This document shows positions 48,946 to 56,104 of a stretch of DNA of 64,000 bases, piece after piece (within the stretch, counting starts at the first letter, position 1; each line of letters opens with the position of its first letter). The stretch comes from Paraglaciecola sp. (lineage in GTDB: Bacteria > Pseudomonadota > Gammaproteobacteria > Enterobacterales > Alteromonadaceae). The notes beneath the pieces were generated by a model. It was not told the DNA's origin and did no database searches. It worked only from the letters and a program-made list of their open reading frames with translations. A program made the position numbers and the translations under genes. The stretch lies in assembly GCA_009993955.1 (NCBI GenBank), contig JAACSL010000023.1:1-64000 (forward strand). Reading direction: 5' to 3'.

Positions 48946-51900
48946 TTAACGCAGGTTGATGGTTTCATATTGACGGTTGGACACATTTAAAATAAACCCT
49001 GCCCAATATTTTGGATGGCGATAGGCGCCTTGTTTTGAAAATAGTGTTTGAGTGTGATGCAAGGCATAACTCACATTACCCTTACTCTGTTTTAGAACCT
49101 GATAAAACGTGCTCATGAAAACAGCTGTGGCTTTATCTTGAATGGGCCAGAGTGTGCCAATAACAGAACCTGCACCTTGTGACAAAAAACCACGGGTCAT
49201 ACTGCGCATACCGGAACCTTTATATTGTCGACCTAATAGCGTTTCACACCCACTGATAACAACCAATTGGTTATTAATTGGTTTACTCACGAGTTCACTT
49301 AAACTTAAAAAACCATTTGTAGACTGCCCATTATTGAGCTCGCTAGTGGTTATTAGACCGACATTGTCAGGTTGTTGGGGGTCAAAATAGCCATGTGTCG
49401 AAATATGTAATATGGAAGCATTGCGGCTTTCTGGATCCATTAAAAAGGCATTGTTAGCATCTTTCTGTAGCGCCATTTTTAATCTTAAATGGCCAAAAAG
49501 CTGGCTAATAACTTGCGCTTCTTGCTGGCTTCCAGGTATTGATTTTACGGTGTTGGCGTTGCGCAGTTGGCGCGTCGTTGTTTGACCTTCTTCTTCTTCA
49601 TTTACAAAGCTTGGATCGGCAAATACGGCAATGCTTGCTAACGAGTCTAGGCTGGCTAATGGTATTTCTTGATAGTATTGCGAGGCTGATGATGAGGAAA
49701 CTATTTCGATTCGCTGAATCAGTGGCTTATAACGCCCTGCATCAGCTGATATGTTAAGCGAAGCGAAGGGAATTTCATGCAATCGTCCATCGGGTATGAC
49801 GATTAATTTTTTATATGCGCCACTGTTTAACAAATTCAGTGGGAGCATTTGTGCGGCTAAACGATATTCTATAGCGCGAGAATCACTTACTGTTTTTATG
49901 GTTGTTATATACTCAGCAATTTGCTGAGTTAATGTTTCTTCTGTGCCGATTGTTCTGATTGAAATGTCATCTTTACTAATGATCAGGGCATGCCCTTTTT
50001 TTTCTGTGAAAAAATATCTAATCAACAAATCAGTTTCATGCATGCTCGTTTGTATGGTTTGAAGGGGCAACGCAGTGACTTTGTTGCCTGATAACTTGTC
50101 AATTTGTCGATCTACATTTTGATTTTGCCAGCCTTGTTTCAACCTATTCACATTTTCTGTTAACGAGCGGGTCGCACTATCAATCGTATACAGATTTTTT
50201 TCGGTCTGTGGTGCGAGCGAATAATAATTTTCTAAGATTGAAAAGAGCTTTTCGTTTGATACCCTCCATCTCTCATTTTTCTCCTCAAACATTGAGTCGA
50301 TGTAACTTGCGATGAAACTAAACCTTGCAGCATTCCAAGCTTGCGGATTAGCGACATTGTTAATATTTGCTTGGATTATTTGTATGGCTTTTTTTACAAA
50401 AATATCCTGCCATGTTGAATCGCTGTCATCTTTGTGAATAACAATGAGCAAACGTAATACGGCAAGTTGCTTTATTGGGTATGGAGTGGTTTGGCTGTCT
50501 GCATAATCCTTGTTGTAGTAACTGGTAAAACCGAAGTAAGACGCCATCAAATCAAGATCTTTGATTAATCCCTCTAGTTCACCTTGGGTGATTTTACTGC
50601 TTAGTATCAACGTCAAGGCATCGATTTTTTGCGTGGTTAAAATACGTTTATCGTTGATTACCGCCCGCGCTAATTTCATTGTCAGCGGATGGTCTTTGCG
50701 CGCAAAAGCGGCTTTAGCTTGCTCTACTAGCGTGACGACTTGGTAATAGTCGGCGCTATTTATCAATAGGGTTTGGGCACAGTTATGCCATTTGTCTGTG
50801 TTATTTGGGTCGGCCAGTTCTCGATACATTGATCCAATCATCAAAGCACTACGAGCAATTTCAATTTTACGTGATGAATCAGAACTACATTGCGCATCGG
50901 TCCAAATCAGTGGGCTAGAAATGCGCTCATATTGAGTAATCGATTGTTGGAAATAATGTTTGGCAATAGCAAACTCACCGACGTAGTAGTTTAAAAAACC
51001 CATATTGAATAACATCGGTATGGTTAAATTACGTGCCTTTTCTGGTTCAAGAGCTAGACCAATCTGTAAGTAGTGTTTGGCTTCTGCATAGGCACCACGC
51101 CTAATTAATGAAGTAAACAACTTGTCAATCAACTCAACTTTAAGTGCTAAATAGTTTGTTTGATTAGTGAGTATGCTTAGGGCGGTTTTACTCGCGGTTT
51201 CGGCCTCAGCATGTCTATCGTTAAAATTATAAAATAGCCACAAATTGCTTAACACTTTCGCTTTACTGATAGTATCCAGTTGTTCTAAATATTGTAAGGC
51301 TTGAGCAAATAGCGCTTCAGCATGTTTCTCTGGTGCAGATTGTGTGGTGGTGTGATTCAACAACTTGGTTAATGAAGGTAGACAATAGGTGACGTATTGC
51401 GCTCTGCTTATGCCGTGTTTTTCATCATCACTCAATTCACCCTGATTTCGGCTTAACTCATACAGCGCCTCGGCTAACTGGCTACTTAATACTTGATTTG
51501 ATCGTTCTAAGGCTATTGTGCCCTTGGATGCATAAAGTTGTGCTAACTGGCATTGAAGAATGATGTTGCTGTTTGGATTCCACTTAACAGCGTCAATAAC
51601 TTCATCGACTAATATCCAATTAGTCTTGTTTGCTGCTAGTGAAAATACGTTTAACCAGATGGCCTCGCGAGTGGCGGGCTCAAAACCCACATCGCTTATT
51701 TCTTCACTGATTTTCAAAAGATGGGCTTTCAGGCTTTCGGATTTCTCGGCAGCCAATGCATTCAATTGGGTAAGTATATTTTGATAGTGAATTGATGTGT
51801 CATGACCTAGTGATGTCAGTGTAAATTGGGGGGAAGGTAAGCGATATTCATGCTCAGGTAAGGAAACAGTAACCTCAACTAAAATGGAGTGGGCATAGGG

Positions 51901-52113
51901 TCCAAGCATTAGGGAATATTTGAAAAAAGGTGGTCTAATTTCAGACACTTTGGTTTGGGTTGGCAGATGTTCTTTCACGATTATCGTTGCATTGGGTGCA
52001 AGATTGTCAAAGCTCAACAGGCTGGGTGAGGTCAATTCCCATTGTTGGGAGACGACTTCACCGCGAGCACCAGCGATAAACCAGAAAAGTAAAAACAGTG
52101 AAAGTCTGAACAT
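48946..52113 (-). CDS. Exported TPR-CHAT (caspase-like) protein
   Basis: Start moved to MFRLSLFLLFWFIAGARG (signal peptide); TPR repeats; CHAT domain with catalytic His in ILHISTHGYFD and Cys in LVVISGCETLLGRQYKGSGMRSMTRGFLSQGAGSVIGTLWPI. Confidence 0.93.
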   Translation of the reverse strand: MFRLSLFLLFWFIAGARGEVVSQQWELTSPSLLSFDNLAPNATIIVKEHLPTQTKVSEIRPPFFKYSLMLGPYAHSILVEVTVSLPEHEYRLPSPQFTLTSLGHDTSIHYQNILTQLNALAAEKSESLKAHLLKISEEISDVGFEPATREAIWLNVFSLAANKTNWILVDEVIDAVKWNPNSNIILQCQLAQLYASKGTIALERSNQVLSSQLAEALYELSRNQGELSDDEKHGISRAQYVTYCLPSLTKLLNHTTTQSAPEKHAEALFAQALQYLEQLDTISKAKVLSNLWLFYNFNDRHAEAETASKTALSILTNQTNYLALKVELIDKLFTSLIRRGAYAEAKHYLQIGLALEPEKARNLTIPMLFNMGFLNYYVGEFAIAKHYFQQSITQYERISSPLIWTDAQCSSDSSRKIEIARSALMIGSMYRELADPNNTDKWHNCAQTLLINSADYYQVVTLVEQAKAAFARKDHPLTMKLARAVINDKRILTTQKIDALTLILSSKITQGELEGLIKDLDLMASYFGFTSYYNKDYADSQTTPYPIKQLAVLRLLIVIHKDDSDSTWQDIFVKKAIQIIQANINNVANPQAWNAARFSFIASYIDSMFEEKNERWRVSNEKLFSILENYYSLAPQTEKNLYTIDSATRSLTENVNRLKQGWQNQNVDRQIDKLSGNKVTALPLQTIQTSMHETDLLIRYFFTEKKGHALIISKDDISIRTIGTEETLTQQIAEYITTIKTVSDSRAIEYRLAAQMLPLNLLNSGAYKKLIVIPDGRLHEIPFASLNISADAGRYKPLIQRIEIVSSSSASQYYQEIPLASLDSLASIAVFADPSFVNEEEEGQTTTRQLRNANTVKSIPGSQQEAQVISQLFGHLRLKMALQKDANNAFLMDPESRNASILHISTHGYFDPQQPDNVGLITTSELNNGQSTNGFLSLSELVSKPINNQLVVISGCETLLGRQYKGSGMRSMTRGFLSQGAGSVIGTLWPIQDKATAVFMSTFYQVLKQSKGNVSYALHHTQTLFSKQGAYRHPKYWAGFILNVSNRQYETINLR

Positions 52114-52135
52114 ACAGTCGACTAGAGCTAGGCTG

Positions 52136-52630
52136 CTATGGATAATGTGGCCATGCTTGTTTGGTAATGGCCGATAGGGCTGGATTGACAGTATTTTGCC
52201 AAGTGAGTATGTCACAGATAAGATCACCAGCACCTGGTGTAATAACATCTTTGGGATTACCTATTTTATCAATAATCCTGACTTCCCAATGGCTAATGTG
52301 CCAGCCTTCGAGATCATCAAAAATCATTTCTTTTACTTCTGCAGTATTCAGATTGACAAGCTTTGTTGAGCCACTTGGATCAGGTTGCAAGTTGAGGCGA
52401 GACATCACCAATTCCATCCTGCCATCCCATTCACCTTCAACGGTTTTTTGCGTGAAATATTCTTGACCAACAGAGCCCTGAATTTCCAGTTTACCCGTAA
52501 AACCGTCTTGGGGAATAGGCAGCCAAGCATTGTCAATATCATTATTATTTTCTCGAAAGACGATTTCTTTCGCGGGTGAAGTAGCAGTAGGGGCGTAAAA
52601 ACCTGAGAATTTTATGCGTACATTAGACAT
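52136..52630 (-). CDS. Hypothetical small protein of the sigma/CHAT locus
   Basis: 164 aa beta-rich ORF between CHAT and peroxidase genes; overlaps the peroxidase stop. Confidence 0.65.
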   Translation of the reverse strand: MSNVRIKFSGFYAPTATSPAKEIVFRENNNDIDNAWLPIPQDGFTGKLEIQGSVGQEYFTQKTVEGEWDGRMELVMSRLNLQPDPSGSTKLVNLNTAEVKEMIFDDLEGWHISHWEVRIIDKIGNPKDVITPGAGDLICDILTWQNTVNPALSAITKQAWPHYP

Positions 52631-53960
52631 ATTGTTGCTCCATCTTCATTAATTGCTGATACACGTTAAACATTGTTAGTTTGAAGGGTGAAGAAGCAGA
52701 ACCAGTGTTGCTTGTTTGCAAAAACTCGCCCCATTTCCCCATACATTGTGTGGCATATTCAAAGTTGTATTGTTGATTTTCAAAAACACTATTCGGTGCC
52801 TTTATTATGGCCTTTCTAAGTACATTGTTAACCATAATGCTTCCTAACACCCCAAGACTATTGCCTCCAGTCGATTCCGCTTCTAACAAAAGATATGGCC
52901 ATAAAGGAAGCTGTTCTATGCTTATCTTCCTGCCATTCGCCAAGATAATATTGCCAAGTTCACTTTTACCAAAGTTATCCAAGGGCTCACAATTTAAGGC
53001 GCTAAAATCGCGGTTATGCCGATTTAAATGTTTCAGTGCGTTGCAAAATTCCACACCATTTGCCAACTTAGCTTTTTCACCTGCCTGGAGATTTCTGCAA
53101 ATCACCGATACAACAGGTGAGTTTATTTGCGATTGGACATTTTTCAGCGGGAGAGAAATTTTAGAATCTAGCTGCAAGGCAGGTATATATTTTTTTGTAC
53201 CATGCTCAAAAAAATGTGCCCAATTCACTACTTTTTCAGGTGTGAGTCTCTTTCCAATTTGAAAGAGGTTTCCGGTGTTTGTATCGACACTAGTTCTGGT
53301 TTTGAGTGCATAGCCTTTTCTAACCATACTATGACCAAATCGAAACGCTGCATGACTAAAATAAAAGGGTAGGTCTTGGTCATCAAAGGGCAGGTTAACG
53401 TTTGGCGTCGTTGTTGATGAAAAGTAATAAGAAAATATGTTCTGGTCACTTAGGGCAGCGAGAAAATTCTCTATCACCACTAGTTGAAATGTCTTAGTCA
53501 CCAGTTCTCGAGCATGCTCAAAGCTATTGGCAATTTTTGCTCTGATCAAGATGTTGTGTAGTCGTAACCAAAGTACATGAAGCTGCGAAATCAGCTGATT
53601 TTCATCGTTTCGAGGTTCTGGGATTAGGGCTGTATGCCTGCCATTTTGCTCACATCGATAAAAATCAAAGCCGGTTAAACTGTGCTGTTTATCAACGATG
53701 GTTGTGAGTTTGAAATACCCTTTGTTATCGATACTTTGTCTGACGATATTTTTATCTCTCAGATCATTTCCATAGAGGCTGTCTAAGTTCAACCAAGGTT
53801 GAACCTGACGTTGTTCTGCAGAATGTTTTGTAGCAGGTACGATGTCATGAGCGATCAGTTGACCTATATAGGTAAGCCCAGCTGGAATTTTGGACGCATC
53901 CGAAGACCCGAGGGTCATAGCGATTGCTATGGCTTTGGATTCACTTGATACCCTGTCCAT
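52623..53960 (-). CDS. Animal-type haem peroxidase (peroxidase-cyclooxygenase superfamily)
   Basis: TYIGQLIAHDIVP (distal His), PEPRNDENQLISQLHVLWLRLHN, SHAAFRFGHSMVRKGY (proximal His). Confidence 0.9.
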   Translation of the reverse strand: MDRVSSESKAIAIAMTLGSSDASKIPAGLTYIGQLIAHDIVPATKHSAEQRQVQPWLNLDSLYGNDLRDKNIVRQSIDNKGYFKLTTIVDKQHSLTGFDFYRCEQNGRHTALIPEPRNDENQLISQLHVLWLRLHNILIRAKIANSFEHARELVTKTFQLVVIENFLAALSDQNIFSYYFSSTTTPNVNLPFDDQDLPFYFSHAAFRFGHSMVRKGYALKTRTSVDTNTGNLFQIGKRLTPEKVVNWAHFFEHGTKKYIPALQLDSKISLPLKNVQSQINSPVVSVICRNLQAGEKAKLANGVEFCNALKHLNRHNRDFSALNCEPLDNFGKSELGNIILANGRKISIEQLPLWPYLLLEAESTGGNSLGVLGSIMVNNVLRKAIIKAPNSVFENQQYNFEYATQCMGKWGEFLQTSNTGSASSPFKLTMFNVYQQLMKMEQQYV

Positions 53961-53993
53961 TTGCCGTTCCTTCTGAATTCAGTTCAAGGTTAA

Positions 53994-54644
53994 TTAAGGC
54001 ACTATTTCAATTATCAGCTCTTGTGTTTTGTCGAGTGTGTTTGGGTTTGTTAGCGTAATTTTCAGTTTGCCGACAGAGAGCTGTTTAGTTGCCACAGGGA
54101 GTAGCAAGTCCCCATTATTATTAATACGCAAGTTTGTCGTATCAACAACTGTCCGATTCAAGTGATCGCGAACCGTCACCTGATAACTAAGACTTTCAGT
54201 ATCTTCAGGCTGCAGTATCAACAACGTCGTTTCAGCTAAACTAGACAGGGAATAAGAAGCATCGGTTTGATCTACACCTCTGATGTTAGACACGTATAAG
54301 ACATCAATGGATTGAGATTGCAGCACATTAAGTGGCTGCTCATGATAAACACTCAATAAACTGAAGCCCAGCGTGCACAGTGCAAACGTTGATAAACTTG
54401 CCCACAGAGGCTTGCCAGTAAAGATATACCACCATCTCGAACTGGTGTGCACGGTTTTAAACGTGGCTCTTGGCAAATGCTCCACGAGGACACTTTCAAT
54501 TTCCAATTGCTCCAATAACTCAGGTTTATCAAGCATATACTCTTCAAACTCCAGCGTTTCTTCGGCGCTAAGTTTGCCTTTTAAATAGCGTCTGATGACA
54601 TCATGTTGATTGATGTAGTCAGTATTTATGTTGTTCATACGCAC
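53994..54644 (-). CDS. Putative transmembrane anti-sigma factor
   Basis: 216 aa; RRYLKGKLSAEETLEFEEYMLDKPELLEQLEIE N-terminal helical region, one TM segment LWASLSTFALCTLGFSLLSVY; overlaps sigma gene. Confidence 0.75.
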   Translation of the reverse strand: MRMNNINTDYINQHDVIRRYLKGKLSAEETLEFEEYMLDKPELLEQLEIESVLVEHLPRATFKTVHTSSRWWYIFTGKPLWASLSTFALCTLGFSLLSVYHEQPLNVLQSQSIDVLYVSNIRGVDQTDASYSLSSLAETTLLILQPEDTESLSYQVTVRDHLNRTVVDTTNLRINNNGDLLLPVATKQLSVGKLKITLTNPNTLDKTQELIIEIVP

Positions 54645-55474
54645 CTCGATTCAGGCGAAAACTGCTTACCCTGTATTCCATCGATGTTTGCAGCCTCAAT
54701 GGCAACTAATCGACTGCTTGGTTCAGGCGTTGTTTCTATTAAGTGTTTGGCGACTGGGCTTTCTCTCAGTACATGCAAAAATAAATTGGAGAATATTGGC
54801 GAGGGGGACGAGCCTACTTGCACAGCACTCAATAACAAAACAATGGTTAACAAGTGTGAAAAATCAGTCGGTGTTGATCCCGATCCTGTCGATAATTTCA
54901 GTTCAATCACTTGTTTAAGGCGTTGTCGCGCCCGAAAGAGTACACGATCAAAATGCTCGGCACTTAAACACAATTCCTCGCAGATCTGTGCTTTGGGTTT
55001 ATCGTAAACAAAAAAACGTCTCAGCAAATCACGATCTCTATCGGTGGGCAATTCGCTGATCACTTGCTGCACGACGGCTAAAATTTTCTCGCTGTGCAGG
55101 GCTCGGCTAATATCAAGCTCTGCGTCGGGTATGTGAATGTCGATGTCGTCGACGGAGTGAGTAGCGCGGCGTGATTCTTTGCGAAAGTGGGCGATTAATA
55201 GATTGATGCCCACTTGCCGAATAAAGCCGTTGAGTGCGGCTGGATTGAGTATCTCTCCCAGGCGGGCTTTTTGGATCACAAGTATAAAGGTGTCTTGTGT
55301 GAGATCCTCACTGAGAGTTGGGTTGCTAGTTTGTCGGTTGAGGATGAAAAATAAACCACGATAATAGGTGGAAACGAGTTGTTTTTCGGCGCTTTTATCA
55401 CCATTGGCAATACGCTGTACAAGTGCTTGAGGCGAGTTTTCGACCTTCTCTACTTCCTTAGTATGCATTTTCAA
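54635..55474 (-). CDS. ECF-type RNA polymerase sigma factor with C-terminal extension
   Basis: EDLTQDTFILVIQKAR (region 2), ELPTDRDRDLLRRFFVYDKPKAQICEELCLSAEHFDRVLFRARQRLK (region 4); about 90-residue C-terminal tail with a hydrophobic stretch. Confidence 0.92.
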   Translation of the reverse strand: MKMHTKEVEKVENSPQALVQRIANGDKSAEKQLVSTYYRGLFFILNRQTSNPTLSEDLTQDTFILVIQKARLGEILNPAALNGFIRQVGINLLIAHFRKESRRATHSVDDIDIHIPDAELDISRALHSEKILAVVQQVISELPTDRDRDLLRRFFVYDKPKAQICEELCLSAEHFDRVLFRARQRLKQVIELKLSTGSGSTPTDFSHLLTIVLLLSAVQVGSSPSPIFSNLFLHVLRESPVAKHLIETTPEPSSRLVAIEAANIDGIQGKQFSPESRCV

Positions 55475-55636
55475 CCCTTTGAAATATCAGCTTTTTTAGC
55501 GAATTGAACCAAGACTAATCGAAAAGTAATCCTTACGCAATTCACCGCGTTGCCTATTTCTTTAGCGTGCTTGGTTTTGAGTATCAAGCTGTATTGTTAA
55601 GGGTGGTTTGAATGGTAGTGGGTAATGTCTGGATGG

Positions 55637-55819
55637 TTAGTCAGGTGAGTAATCTTTTTTAACGGGAATCTCGAGGGATGCTTCGACATCGGCTAACTGC
55701 TTAAATATGGTCAGCAAACTGTCGTTAGTTTGCTGTGAATTTTGCTCGGCAAATTCTACTTGTAAACGCAGGAGGGAGTGTTTTATATCACTGATTTTGC
55801 TGGCAAATTTACTTTTCAA
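55637..55819 (-). CDS. Small helical hypothetical protein
   Basis: 60 aa ORF upstream of sigma gene. Confidence 0.3.
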   Translation of the reverse strand: MKSKFASKISDIKHSLLRLQVEFAEQNSQQTNDSLLTIFKQLADVEASLEIPVKKDYSPD

Positions 55820-56040
55820 TTTATTTTCCTACACGACTCGAAAACAGTCTACTACGTCGAAGAAAGCGCTCATCGCAAAAAATCCGCGCACATAATAGCC
55901 AAATAGTTGCTTTATTGATACAGACGAGGCGCAGGTGATGTCGCCTTTGGCACTTACTTTGTCAGTTATCATGTACATCGTCAGGCGGCAAAGGCATGCT
56001 AAGCTGATAATGTATACAGAGATAAAAATGTTGCCACACG

Positions 56041-56104
56041 CGCCCAACATGTGATGTCCAACGCTTGGCGCCTAACATGTGAGGTCCAACGCTTGGCGTC
56101 CAAC
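56041..56104 (+). repeat. 28-bp tandem repeat upstream of hybrid kinase
   Basis: CGCCCAACATGTGATGTCCAACGCTTGG / CGCCTAACATGTGAGGTCCAACGCTTGG / CGTCCAAC; each unit contains CCAA-CGC-TTGG mini-hairpin. Confidence 0.9.

Noticed and set aside
45432-55474. Type III-E (Craspase) CRISPR system
   Set aside because: TPR-CHAT plus sigma resembles its accessory genes, but no Cas7-11-like effector or CRISPR array is seen in the window.
56041-56104. Repeat considered as CRISPR array or integron attC site
   Set aside because: Units are directly contiguous without spacers, so not CRISPR; no integrase nearby and no convincing paired attC core structure.
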